NCBI GenBank assembly: GCA_034521465.1
Contig: JAXHMN010000010.1
Coordinates: 62,001-126,000, forward strand
DNA: 64,000 bases
From: SURF-28 sp034521465
GTDB taxonomy: Bacteria > Bacteroidota > Ignavibacteria > Ignavibacteriales > Melioribacteraceae
Reading direction: 5' to 3'
Part shown: in pieces, positions 49,426-60,968 of the stretch
Numbering within the stretch: position 1 is the stretch's first letter
How the letters are laid out: each line of letters begins with the position of its first letter
The notes under the pieces: generated by a model
The model's database searches: none
What the model was told of the DNA's origin: nothing
What the model saw: only the letters and a program-made list of their open reading frames with translations
Program-made: the position numbers and the translations under genes

Positions 49426-49708
49426 AACTCAAATCAGTCTGAATATTACGATACATTTCGTCACTCAAGCTATTCCTGGTAACGACATCAACCTTAACAC
49501 CTAATAACTCTTCTAATTCATCACCAAACATAACGAAATCCAACCCAATAGGTCTATCAAATTCAACAAGTATATCGACATCACTGATATTTGTCTGATC
49601 CCCTCTAGAAAATGAACCAAAAATTGCTATGTCTTTTAATCCATACTTATCAGTTAAGTAAAGCTTTTGCCTGTTTAATATTTCTACTATTTCATTTATG
49701 GTTTTCAT
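49418..49708 (-). CDS. MntA-like nucleotidyltransferase antitoxin
   Basis: A 96-residue minimal nucleotidyltransferase. The catalytic pattern is Gly31-Ser32 in GSFSRGD with Asp43 and Asp45 in ISDVDILVEF. It belongs to the family that AMPylates HepT. Start at the ATG 49708; the toxin gene follows with 8 bases overlap. It is in the order antitoxin then toxin. Confidence 0.88.
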   Translation of the reverse strand: MKTINEIVEILNRQKLYLTDKYGLKDIAIFGSFSRGDQTNISDVDILVEFDRPIGLDFVMFGDELEELLGVKVDVVTRNSLSDEMYRNIQTDLSYV

Positions 49709-49757
49709 GTTATTATGCCAATTAGAAAGTAAGTTTATTGAAATATAAAAAATATTG

Positions 49758-52065
49758 TCAATAACTTCTCACACTAATATTAATCGAACTCTCTCTACCT
49801 CTGTCATCCATGCATGTAATTTTCAGATTTCCTTCCTTTGGTTTAAGAAAAACTTTTTCACTCGGCATACACTTTTTGTAAAATTTATCATTCACAAACC
49901 AGTAATGTATTTTTACATTTGGGTGCGATGCAGCTTGGAGCAGAATTTCTTCTTTGTTTTCTCTTTCAACAAAATATTCAAACTCGACAGATGGTGAGAT
50001 GATTTTTGGTCCACCGGAAGAAAACTTTGCGCTGCAATTTGGATTATGGTTCGGTGGTCTTTTTACTTCTATGTTGTTTCGAATCTGCCACAATGTTAAT
50101 TCGGGATCATAAAATGGGTAATATACTTTTTTGTAATTCTCTTTTGGTAAACACTCGGGACAATATTCAACCGTCTTTTCATCATCAACATAAGTTTCTT
50201 TAAATAATTCACATTGCTGGTTTGTTGATACTCCGCGTATGTAATAATCATCTACTAAATTTGCACAGTTTTTTGACGGCAGTAATCCGGTTTTGCTGCA
50301 GACTTTTCGAACACTTAAATTTTCCGGTAAATCAAACCACTCACTCTGTGAATCATAATCTACAGCATTAAATAAATCAAACAACAACGGCACCGCCATC
50401 TCTGCACCGGATAGATGCGGCGAACCTTTTCCGTCAAAGTTTCCCATCCAAACTCCGATTGTGTAATTCAAATTAAATCCAATTGCCCAAGCATCCCGCT
50501 TGCCGTAAGAAGTTCCGGTCTTCCAGGCAATCTTGGGCAATTTAGTTGAATGTAAAAATTCAACCGGGAAATCGGGTCTTTCATTCTTTGATAAAATATT
50601 CGAAATTAAATATGAGGATTCTACACTGAAGACCTTTGCACCGTCACTTTCGTTTTCATTAAGCAAATACTTAAACTGTGGAATTTTCCCACCATTTGAA
50701 AATGAAGCAAATAGTCTTGTTAACTCTTCCAAAGTTACTCCGCAGCCACCGAGAATTAATGAAAGTCCCAACTTTTCTCTGGACTTCTCAATAGTTTGAA
50801 ATCCGGATTTGGTAAGTGCATTGATAAAATTTGATAATCCCGTTTTACCCAAAAGTCTAACAGCGGGTACATTAAGCGAATTAATCAAGGCAAATTCCGC
50901 AGTTACATCACCATAAAATTTTAGATCATAATTCTCCGGTTCATAGCCACCAAAGTCAGTTGGAATATCGAGCAATTTCATTTTAGGAGTTAGTAAACCT
51001 TGATCAAAGGCCAAAGCGAAAAGTGCTGGTTTTAAAGTTGAACCCGGGGAACGGACTGATGTTATACCGTTTACTTGACCTGAATTTTGTTCATCATAAA
51101 AATCTGCCGAGCCGCAGTAACCGACAACACTGTTTGTTTTGTTGTCAATTATCAAAACCGAACCGTTAGTTACACCTTTTTGTTTAACACGATTCACATA
51201 GTTTGCTAAAAGTGATTCCGCTTTCTTCTGAATCGATTGATCGAGTGAAGTATTAAGTTCATCCTGATTATAGTTAGCCGCAACAACTTGAGAAAAGTGC
51301 GGCGCTGAATTTGTAATTTCAAATCTTGCTGCTGTTACCGGTTCATCTTTAGCGTCAAGTAAATCTTGTTTCAGGGAAAATCTCATGGTTAACAAATCTT
51401 TCAATCCAGTAATTTCTTTTATGCACTGCTTCTTCTGTGTTTTGATCTAAACGTAAATTGTTCGGATCATTGGGAATTACAGTTAAAAGAATTGCTTGGG
51501 ATAAACTCAGTTTATCCGGTGGTCTGTTAAAATAAATATGCGAGGCAGCTTTCACGCCTTCAATGTTACCACCGTAAGGAATGTGACTAAAATATATCTC
51601 TAAAATGTCTTCTTTGCTGTAATGAAGTTCAAGCTGGATTGCCCGCAGCATTTCTAAAAACTTGTTCCAATAAGTTCGCTCTGCAGGTTCTAAAAGACGA
51701 GCAACCTGCATTGTTATTGTTGATGCACCTGAAACTCGTTTACCCGACGTAATATTTTGATAAAATGCTCTTACTAACGCAACCGGATTTATACCAAAAT
51801 GCCAGTGAAACCAAGTATCTTCTTTTTCAATTATTGCTTTAATTAAATCCGGCGAGACTTCTCCGAATTTGGTTCTCATCCGCCATTTATCGTCATGGGT
51901 TAAGTAAGCATTAAGAAGTTTACTGTTGTCTGAATAAATAGTTTGTGAGTATGATTTTATTCGCGGCAGTGGGAAGAATAAATTGAGTATAACAATAAAT
52001 AGAACAAACCCGGTAATGATTTTGAGAATTTTACTATTTACTATTTTTTTCAGTCGGTTAGTCAC
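49758..52065 (-). CDS. pbpC: Penicillin-binding protein 1C, frameshifted
   Basis: About 768 residues. A membrane anchor (residues 13-31) precedes a GT51 transglycosylase (KEDTWFHWHFGINPVAL, SGASTITMQVARL). A transpeptidase domain follows with SPGSTLKPALFAL (active Ser), SLNVPAVRLLG and WKTGTSYGKRDAW. The C-terminus is a BiPBP_C-type domain. PBP1C makes glycan strands in the periplasm and usually pairs with an alpha-2-macroglobulin; none is found beside it here. The frame changes near 51380. The gene stands 49 bases downstream of the MntA gene on the same strand. Confidence 0.9.
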
Positions 52066-52389
52066 TTAATATTTAATCGTATTCGCAGATAGTTTCTGAT
52101 TTTGAGATATAATTAAACTATTGATCAGTTTGACTTATTCCGGTTACTTTTTCTTTTATTCTTTTTCATCCAATCATAATTTAAGTTTTATTTTGAGCAT
52201 TTTCATAGTGATGATTTTTGATCTTGTGGCAATAGTATTTTAGCGAGATACAAAATAACAGAACCATCCCGTTTAGTTATAAACTTTTTAATGGGCAAGA
52301 ATTGCCGAATAATTTTTTCAATAAATACCGCTTGCTTTTTTATTAAATTTAGTATCTCAAAAACTTAAAGATGGAACATGCATATCAAC
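52066..52389. other. Divergent promoter region
   Basis: A+T-rich stretch between pbpC and the zincin-like gene. I see no coding frame of interest and no clear repeat. It should hold both promoters. Confidence 0.4.
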
Positions 52390-53237
52390 ATGAAAAGATT
52401 TTTTCTGCTTGCATTTTTCCCCTTAGTAATTGCTTCACAATCAACTTTAGAGAAAGTGGAAAGTTTAGATCTAAAGACAATTCAAGATGGCGGTAAAACA
52501 TTTTACTCGAATGGATTTGAAGCAGACTCCAAAAGAATAGAGAGCATTTTGAGCAATGCTGCTTCTTATTTTGAAAATGAATTTGGATTATCGAAGACAT
52601 TTTCACTCACTGTTTTAGATTCAAAAGATTGGTTAAAAATAACTCAAATTCCTTACGGCTTGCCGTTTGTATCCGGTCCCCCGTATATTGTCTGTATCCC
52701 TGCCGATACAGAAAACGAGCTTGGATTGATCGTAAAAAACTCTTTGTCAAAAAGTAACTTGAGTGAGAAATATTCCCTCTCCAATGATGAAATTGCCAAG
52801 CTTTTTATTACACTTATAGGTTTTCATGAATTAGGACATATCTACGCGAGGGAATATGGTATCAATTTTCCGAACAAATGGACGTTTGAATTTGCGGCGA
52901 CTTACTTCGCTTACCTTTATTTAACAATAATGAACCGGATAAGAATCAACTATGGTTGGATGTTGCAGATATTTTGCTGGATGACATTTCACCGAACTAT
53001 ACTTCACTCAAAGATTTTGAAGAACTTTACGTTCGTGTTGGTGTCGAAAATTATGCTTGGTACCAGGTTGTGTTCCTGAAACGAGTTGCAGAGACAGCGG
53101 GCAACATGAACAAAGTATTTATTGATGAACTCAAACGCACAAAGTTATCAAATGATAATCTATCTTTAAATGAATTAGAAAATATTGATAACGGATTTTT
53201 TGAGTGGGCTTATGAGTATAAACTATTTGACGAGTAA
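52390..53237 (+). CDS. Secreted zincin-like protein (HELGH), frameshifted
   Basis: About 282 residues. The signal peptide (FFLLAFFPLVIAS) fixes the start at 52390; an ATG at 52378 adds four residues. The zinc motif HELGH is at residues 146-150 and a probable third ligand Glu167 lies in WTFEFAATYFAY. This is the gluzincin pattern but the family is not one I can name. It may be a periplasmic peptidase. The frame changes near 52930, after YFAYLYL. It is convergent with the GH5 gene, overlapping by 15 bases. Confidence 0.6.
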
Positions 53238-55184
53238 CATTTTTTTCGTTTCAAGATAATCTGCAGTCTTCAATTGATAGAAATAGACTCCACTTGTTAA
53301 ATTACCCCCGTCAAAATCAACTTCGTAATTTCCGGTAGAAAGCTTTTTATTTACCAATGTGGTTATTTTTTGTCCAAGTGCATTGTAGATTTCCAACCTC
53401 ACCCTTTTATCCCTTCCTTGCCAAGTATAGAAACTGAGGGAGAGGTTCCTACAGTAAATTTTATTCTTGTTGTCGGATTAAAAGGATTTGGATAGTTCTG
53501 ATAAAGTTTAAATTCCTTTACTAAGTTTTCATCTTCAACAATTGTTGAATTCGGATCAAAGATTTTTATTTCATCAAACCAGATTGCTGTTGAACCCATA
53601 ACTCCGTGTTCATCAACAATTTCAAATCGATCGACTTTGCTCCAATCAAATAGACCTTGGGGGTTGAACCATTCATCATCCCAAGAACCCAACTCGACTA
53701 AAGTTGATAATGCAATTTGAAAATACCTCCAATTACCGTCGAAAGTAATATCTGAATTGCTGATCGTTTTTCCCATCCGCCATGGATGATCTTCTGCATT
53801 CTCTTTTGTGTCAATAAACCGAATATCAAATTTAGTTGTTGGATTATTTGATTTAACCCAAAAGCCGATATGATAATTATTATTTACTAAATAACTTAAG
53901 TCCTTTATTGGAATAAATTTGAATCCGATATGATTATACTGAGCGGGATTTTCCCAACTAATGCAAAAGTCCCCAGCGTATGAGTTTTCATTATAAAAAT
54001 TAAGAAGCCCGTTCGTATAATTTGAACCTACTATTTTTGCTTCAATAAAATCAGAATAAACACCGAATCCGATTGAGTCCGGTTTAAGTTCGAATTCACT
54101 TTGAGGCGGAATGTTGAATCCGAGTGCGCCTAGTATATTTACATTTAAGTCATGATCAAACAAACCGCTGCTATTCTTTTCGAATAGACCAAAACCGCCG
54201 TGATAATCCCAGTTAGTCCACCCAATATTATTCGATTCCAGGTAAGTCCGAACTACTTGATACCATAAAATACGATCATTGTTTTCGGAATTGTTCATGT
54301 ACACACCAAACTCACCACAGAATATTGGAACATTTCTTTCTTCCTTGAATTGAACTGCAATATCGATCAACTCTCTTACTTTACTTATTGTTCCCTCACT
54401 ATAATAGCTGTTATATGCAGAAGCAATCCACGTTCCTTCAAGTTGAGCGGGTAGTCCGGGCATTCTTGAAGAATTATAAGGAAACGGCATTCCCCCTAAA
54501 GGAACGAGTGACGGATCAGTCCAACTTGCACCTTGATGTGTAAACAGAAACGGATCATAAAAATGAAAAGTGTAAAGCAGATTATCATCCTCGTATTCGG
54601 GCATAAACTTTAAGTTATTGTAACTGTTCCAACCGGCGGGGCCTACAATAATTGTATGTACTGAATCGACCGCTCTAATTGCATCAATCACATCTTGTTG
54701 AATCGCATTCCATTCAGCATCTCCTATTCCGTGCGGTTCATTTAATATCTCATAGTAAATCAACTCTGATCGTTCTTTGTAGTGTTCAGCCATATTTTCC
54801 CAAACCGGTATTAATACTTCGCCGATATTCGGATCAGTTGAAGTTGCGGGATCGAACGTGTGGTTATCCAAAATCAGATTAAGTTCTAAATCTTCTGCCC
54901 AATCAATCACTTCATCTAAAAAGCGTGTGAAGAGAGGATGAAGTTCATAGTTTGGAGATCCAAGCGTCATACTATGCAAGTTGATAGGAAGCCGGATGAC
55001 ATCTGCTCCCAGACTTTTTATATTTTCAAAATCTTGTTTAGTGTATTTGGTAAAATGAATTTCGGTTGGACTATTAGTTTGAAACCAACTCGTTAAGTTG
55101 ACTCCTTTATTAAACGGATTTTCCTGAGCAGCAATACTCGAAAAGAAAATTATAATAAATAATATTTCGCCAACTTTTTTTCAT
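53223..55184 (-). CDS. Secreted GH5 glucanase with carbohydrate-binding region and T9SS sorting domain, frameshifted
   Basis: About 653 residues. The signal peptide (ATG 55184) needs removal of one A from an A7 run to join MKKVGEILFIIIFF to the rest. The GH5 domain has GVNLTSWF, the acid Glu in YYEILNEPHG and the nucleophile Glu in IFCGEFGVY. A CBM11-like beta domain (GNWRYFQIALSTLVELGSW) follows. It ends with the T9SS sorting domain (QNYPNPFNPTTRIKF), which resumes in another frame as VRLEIYNALGQK. It likely cuts beta-1,4 or mixed-linkage glucan at the cell surface. It is the last gene of the glucan operon. Confidence 0.85.
53395..53447. repeat. 53-base element with 11-bp imperfect inverted ends in a T9SS sorting-domain coding region
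   Basis: AACCTCACCCT (53395-53405) and AGGGAGAGGTT (53437-53447) match as an inverted repeat at 10 of 11 positions. On the coding strand, it encodes TSPSVSILGKEGIKG in the loop after the first sorting-domain strand. The frame breaks at its end. Confidence 0.6.
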
Positions 55185-55237
55185 ATACGGCTACCTACTG
55201 AACATACTAATTAACGATCTCAGACCATCACCTTATT

Positions 55238-56178
55238 TTACCAAGGGAGTTTGAGCGGTTCGACTTCCGTTTTATAAAAGTCTTCTAGTTTCTTGACTAA
55301 TTCTTCCGGCATCGGTTCTTTGGTACTTTCTATATTACTCATCAACTGCTGAATACTCTTGTTTCCGGGATCACAGTAGAGACTGCATCATAGGCAAGAC
55401 AAAATGCTATTGCCGTTTGCACAATTCTATTTTCATCCGGAATTATTTTCTTAACTTTTTCGACTAATTCAGATCTCACTTTTTTGTCTTCTTTTGACCA
55501 TCGTTTCCTTATATCATCGAATTGAGAATTTTCATCATATCGTCCAGTTAACCATCCCGAATCAAGTGGAATTTTTACGATGATGGCAACATCATTCTCT
55601 TTTGCCATTTCAAATGCTTTGGCTGTATCTTGAAAAAGTATATTAAAGAAAGCTTCGATCACTTTCGAACCGGTCGTTTCCATTAATAACTTCATTTCAT
55701 CGTAAGTATCCAGCGATGCTCCGTAAGCTTTTATTTTACCTTCTTCTTTCAGTTTTTCTAGAATCTCGTAATGATCTGTTTTATTTCCGTCAAGGTATTC
55801 GAAAGGTGGATTATGAATTATTAGCGAATCGACATAGTCCGTTTGCAATCTTTTTAAACTCCCTTCTAAAGATTCCCTAATATAATCGGATTCATAATTT
55901 ATTCCGCCGGTAACTTTGTGCCCGAACTTTGTGTTAATTACAATTTTATCTCTATCAACTTCTTTAAGAGCTTTGCCCAGCCGAATTTCACTTGTACCCT
56001 TTCCGTAATTCGGTGCGGTATCAAAAAAGTTAACTCCCATCTCCAAAGACTTTTTAACTAATTCGATTGCTTCTTTTTCCGACATACTTTCCCAGTCCGT
56101 ACTTTCTCCTAACTGCCAAGCACCAATTCCTATTTCAGATACACGCGGACAATTTTTCAAATAATGATTGTACTTCAT
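55238..56178 (-). CDS. Aldo/keto reductase, frameshifted
   Basis: About 313 residues with the TIM-barrel AKR pattern. GIGAWQLG begins the barrel, followed by the catalytic Asp-Tyr of NFFDTAPNYGKG and LIIHNPPFEY. A frame change near 55363 follows VSTVIP; corrected, the C-terminus reads GNKSIQQLMSNIES and ends PLKLPW. NADPH-dependent reduction of a sugar or keto group is expected. It lies inside the glucan operon, 64 bases after GH5 and 53 before the next GH5, so it may act on a sugar product. Confidence 0.87.
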
Positions 56179-56242
56179 TTTCGCCTCCTTTAATAATTCT
56201 TTATTTTTCAGTACATCTTAATCGTGATGAAGTCTCACCAAT

Positions 56243-57262
56243 TTACAGTAAGTCAAATAACTCACTGTTCATTAGTATTAAATAATCTCTTATAATTTTC
56301 CCGGATTCGGATAGATCGCTTTCAGTCCAGCCACTTAGTGCAGAAGTTGTCGGAAGAAGGGCTGCTGAGGTTTCATCTTTATTGACAATCGACCAATTGC
56401 ACCAGCTTAGGTTATTTGCTTCCAAAAAATCAGCCCATTCGTTTAAGCTGACGTTGTCAATAATTCCGTTGCCGTTAGCTTCACTCATTCCCCATTCGGT
56501 AACAAATATTGGTATTCCGGCATTGATCGCTTCTGCTGCTTTATCCCGCAACTCTTGCTTATGTGTGCTTGAATAAAAATGAAATGAATAAGCAATATTA
56601 TCATCTTCAATTTCATTGTTAATAACATCTTCAACATCCTGCGACCAATTAGGTGTGCCGGCAACAATAATATTATCGGGGTCATTTGCGCGAATAATTT
56701 TTATGATTTCTTCAGAGTAAGGTTTTAAAATGTTATTCCAGGAAACATTTAACGGTTCGTTGTAAATCTCATAAATGATGTTCGGATAATTTCCGTACTC
56801 GGTTGATACGCGATCAAAAAATGTTTTGGATTCTTCGAGATGTTCTTCAGCACGATGATCGTGCCAATCGACAATAACATAAATTCCTAATTCAATGCAC
56901 GCATCAATTGCAATTTTTACCTTTTGAAATTCTGCTTCGGGGTTATCGAGATAGGCGCCGCCTTCAACTCCCATCGCAGCACGGATGACTGTGCATTTCC
57001 AATCATCACGCAGCCATTTGATTGTTTCTTTATTATAATATTGTCCGCCCCATTGACTCCAGAACAGACTCATCCCGCGCAAGACAACTATGTTTCCGTT
57101 TTGGTCAACTAAATTTCCGCCATCAACTTTGAGCTGACCAAAATGTTCAACTATTGTTTTATTTGTTTCAACAGGTTCATTTGGATTGCTTTCCGATTTA
57201 TCACAGCCGGATATAATAAGAATAGATGTTGTTAGTAATAAAATGAATAGCAGTCGTTTCAT
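56243..57262 (-). CDS. GH5 endoglucanase lipoprotein
   Basis: A 339-residue lipoprotein with lipobox Cys20 (LIISGC). The GH5 domain is complete: GNIVVLRGMSLFWSQW at the first strand, IVDWHDHRAEE, the acid/base Glu169 in YEIYNEPLN, and the nucleophile Glu256 in FVTEWGMSEA. This arrangement is of the GH5_2-type cellulases. It should cut beta-1,4-glucan. It lies 13 bases after the GH3 gene in the operon. No frame change. It is anchored to the outer or inner membrane by lipid, so it complements the T9SS-exported GH5. Confidence 0.9.
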   Translation of the reverse strand: MKRLLFILLLTTSILIISGCDKSESNPNEPVETNKTIVEHFGQLKVDGGNLVDQNGNIVVLRGMSLFWSQWGGQYYNKETIKWLRDDWKCTVIRAAMGVEGGAYLDNPEAEFQKVKIAIDACIELGIYVIVDWHDHRAEEHLEESKTFFDRVSTEYGNYPNIIYEIYNEPLNVSWNNILKPYSEEIIKIIRANDPDNIIVAGTPNWSQDVEDVINNEIEDDNIAYSFHFYSSTHKQELRDKAAEAINAGIPIFVTEWGMSEANGNGIIDNVSLNEWADFLEANNLSWCNWSIVNKDETSAALLPTTSALSGWTESDLSESGKIIRDYLILMNSELFDLL

Positions 57263-57275
57263 AAAATCGCCTAAA

Positions 57276-60102
57276 CTATTTGAGGAGAAGCAGCTTTTTA
57301 ACTTCAGATTTTGTCCCGGCAGTTAATCTATAATAGTACACGCCGCTTGATAAATCGGAAGCATCATAAACTATAGTATGTTTACCGGCAGTTTGTGATT
57401 TGCATACTATACATTCCACCTCACATCCCAATGCATCATATAGCTTTAATTTAACAAAGCTGTTTTGGTGAATTGAGTAACTGAAAAAGGTTGAGGGATT
57501 GAAAGGATTAGGATAGTTTTGACCAAGCGAAAAATTATACTCAAGATTTTGTTGATCGACATTCGATATTAAATCGAATGAAAACCAGTTTATATTGAAT
57601 CCTCCTTGTGCTGCATAGAGATCAATGAAATATTCTCCCTTCTCCATTTCAACCTCGGCAGAGACCGTCTCCCAGTTCTGCCAACCATTAGTAACCGGCA
57701 ACAGTGTTGAGTTGATTATACTCTCCTCATTGCGAAGAGACAATATTCCGTTTTGACTTTCTGCCGCTACTCTATAATTCACTTGATATAAGCCCGATTC
57801 GGCAAACGAAACATAATATTGAAGCCAATCGCCGCTCTCTATCCAGCCGACATTTAAACCACCGCCAACATCCGAAGTAACCTGGGTTTGAATGCCTGAC
57901 ATATAATGATAATCTTCCGCCTCAATTTTGCCCGGCAGCATAAAAGGTTGTAAAACTTCATTGAATACATTATAAACAAACTTATTTGAAAAAAGTTGAA
58001 GCGATCCGCCGTCTTCAGATTTAATAGAACCGGATAAATATGAGATAACTAATTTTTGTTCCTGTTCAATTTCCACCGGAAGCTCGAAATAAATTTTATC
58101 GCTGCTCTCTTCCGATAGCCGCGGTGTGACGATTATTTCATTCGGAATTCCGTCCACTTTTAAACTAAATGTCGACTCGGTTAATGAAGCCGGATCAATT
58201 GATTTGTTGAACGCAATCTCTATGGTTTCCTCAGCTTCATTAATGATCGCAGAATAAAATTGAGGATCAGTTCCTTCTTCGGAATCGTTAACTGAAGTCA
58301 AACCGAAATCATATTCATAAAGCGGATCATAATTTTGGTCACCAACGTTAATAGGTATTTGATCCAAATACTTTGGCCATGAGTGACTCAGCTTTCCTGA
58401 CGGTTGAAATTCACCGAATAAAACATCTGCTATTCCTTGTCCTTCTGTACCGGGCAGCCATGCGGCAAAGATTGCATCACTGTAATGAAGTATCGGATTA
58501 ATTATCATTGGTCTGCCGGAAAGTAAAATTACAATAGTCGGTTTTCCTTGTTCATAAACTTTTCTTACCAAAGCAATATCATCATTTGAAATAGTTAAGT
58601 CTTCCCGGTCGCCTTCTCCCTCTGCGTACGGCTGTTCTCCAATTACTACGACCGCTTTATCAAACTCTTCGTCCGTGTCTCCGTCATCTGAATAAACTAC
58701 ATTCTGCGAACCGGCTCTATCTTTAATGGCTTCCAAAATTGTTGTGCCTTCGGTAATATCACCCATATCACCTTGCCAGGAAATCGTCCAACCGCCGCAC
58801 TGCATTCCGATATCGTCCGCACCAACTCCGGCAACAAATATTTTTTCATCACTTTTTAGAAAGGGGTAGAGTCCCGTCTTTTTTTTGAAGGAGTACCATC
58901 GATTTTCTGACCGCCTCTCTTCCGATTTCTCTATGTTCTGCTCTTCCCACAGAATCAATTAATGATCTGTTACTGTAGGGATGTTCAAATAATCCCATCA
59001 TAAATTTTATTCTCAGTATTCGCGCAACTGCATCATCTATTCTTTCGATTAAAACTTCCCCGTCATTGACGAGATCAATCAAATCTTCGGTGAATTCATC
59101 ATAGTCATCGGGAACCATAACCATATCAATACCTGCATTAATCGATTCTTTTACGTCACTTCTATAATTGCCCGGAAGTTGATCAATCGCCGCCCAATCG
59201 GAAACTATAAATCCTTCGAAGCCCAATTCTTCTTTCAATACTTCCGTCAATAGATAATGACTGCCGTGAACTTTTTCACCGTTCCAGCTATTGTACGTCG
59301 CCATTATCGAACCGACGTTATTTTCAATCGCATCGATATAGGCAGGAAGATGAATTTCCCGGAGAGTCTCTTCGTCAATTTCCGTATTGCCTTGATCGTC
59401 TCCATTGGTTGTTCCACCGTCACCGATAAAATGTTTTGCACAGGCGAGAATTGATTTACTGTCGGCTAATGTATCGCCTTGAAATCCCCTAATGTAAGCA
59501 GCGCCAAGTAACCCGGTAACTTCTGCGGTTTCGGCAAATCCTTCATAAGTTCTTCCCCAGCGTTCGTCTCTAGGTACCGCAATGCAAGGAGCAAACGTCC
59601 AATCCAATCCGGTAGCGGCAACTTCAATTGCAGTCGCTCTTCCGATTCGTTCAACAAGTTCGGCATCACGCGCAGCGCCTAAACCAATGTTGTGAGGAAA
59701 TATAACGGCATTCTTTAAGTTATTGTGTCCGTGTACGGCATCGATGCCGTAAATTATCGGAATTTTCAAACGTGTGTTTAGAGCAGCTTGCTGAAGTTGG
59801 TCGTACATATTCGCCCAGCCTGATGGTGTATTAGAACTTGGTACGGAACCACCTCCACTTAAGATTGAACCTAAAAAGTACTCTGTAACAACTTCCGGAT
59901 CGTTCTTTATGATATTGAGATCAATCTGAGTCATTTGACCCACTTTTTCCTCAAGCGTCATTCTGCCGAGAAGATCATTTACTCTTTGATCAATTGCTGC
60001 GGTTGAGTCAAGGTAAATTTGCGCGTGTAAATTTGGTGTTAGTAAAAAAGAGATTAAGGAAATCATAATCCCTAATCTCGAAGCAAAATTATAAGAAAAC
60101 AT
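57276..60102 (-). CDS. GH3 beta-glucosidase with CBM6 and T9SS sorting domain, frameshifted
   Basis: About 942 residues: signal peptide ending LHAQ, GH3 N-domain with nucleophile Asp302 in GFIVSDWAAI and KHFIGDGG, GH3 C-domain (VIGEQPYAEGEGDRED), a CBM6 (PGKIEAEDYHYMSG) and a sorting domain (QNYPNPFNPSTFFSY). It removes glucose from beta-gluco-oligosaccharides. The frame changes near 58860 in an A run (TLPLSKSDEKIFVAG). This sorting domain lacks the loop insertion seen in the other two. Eleven bases separate it from GH16. Confidence 0.9.
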
Positions 60103-60113
60103 TTATAACCTTT

Positions 60114-60961
60114 TTATTCTTTTTCCTGGTAAACTCTTACATAGTCGATGATCATTTCTTTCGGGAATTTTGTATCTGTTGTAGGATTTCCAGGCCAATC
60201 ACCGCCGATAGCAACATTAAGAATTAAGTGAAATCTCTTATCAAAGGGCCAAGTTGCAGGATCGCCTTTTTTATCATTCGGAAATGAATAATATTGCTGA
60301 TCATCAACAAGGAAATCAATTTTATCTTCTGTCCAAACGATTGAATAAACATGAAAATTTTCATCGGCATCGGGCACTTCAATCTGTCCACCTCTTTGTG
60401 TTCCCCTTTTATGATTATAAGCTTCGGTATGAACGGTTCCGTGAATTTCGGTTTGCAAGTTTATATGCTCCATAATATCGATCTCACCGGTATGAAGGCC
60501 AGCCGCCGTATTCCCAATCGGTAGAAAGCATCCAAATCGCCGGCCAAACTCCTTGTCCGAAAGGGACTTTTCGCTTTTACATCAACACGAGCGTATTTCC
60601 AATCACCTTTATTCGGCGTTCGCATTCTAGCAGAAGTATAGTAACGAGTACCTTCTTCAGCGGTATACTCTCCTTGAATTGCAACAATGTGAAGATGACC
60701 ATCCTGCACAAATGAGTTTTCGGGTCGAGCTGTGTAATACTGAAGTTCATTATTACCGCCGCCGCTAGCGTTTACTTCATGTTCCCATTTATTTAAGTCG
60801 ATTTGGGTTCCCTCAAATTCATCACTCCATACTAATTGATAGCCGGGATAAACATCACCGTTTTGATTATTTTCAGTTGGAGCGCTTTCATCATTCGAGC
60901 ACCCGTAAACGCTTATTAGCAACAAGCAGAATAATGTATATAGTATTTTAACTTTTTTCAT
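60114..60961 (-). CDS. GH16 beta-glucanase lipoprotein, frameshifted
   Basis: About 282 residues. Lipobox Cys21 (SVYGC). The GH16 fold shows QLVWSDEFEGTQID, and the catalytic EIDIME motif appears after a frame change near 60478. A first change near 60550 restores a WPAIWML strand. The end is YVRVYQEKE. It belongs to the laminarinase/lichenase-type group and cuts beta-1,3 or mixed-linkage glucan. It is 7 bases after the symporter and 11 before GH3. Confidence 0.87.
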
Positions 60962-60968
60962 TTTTCAC

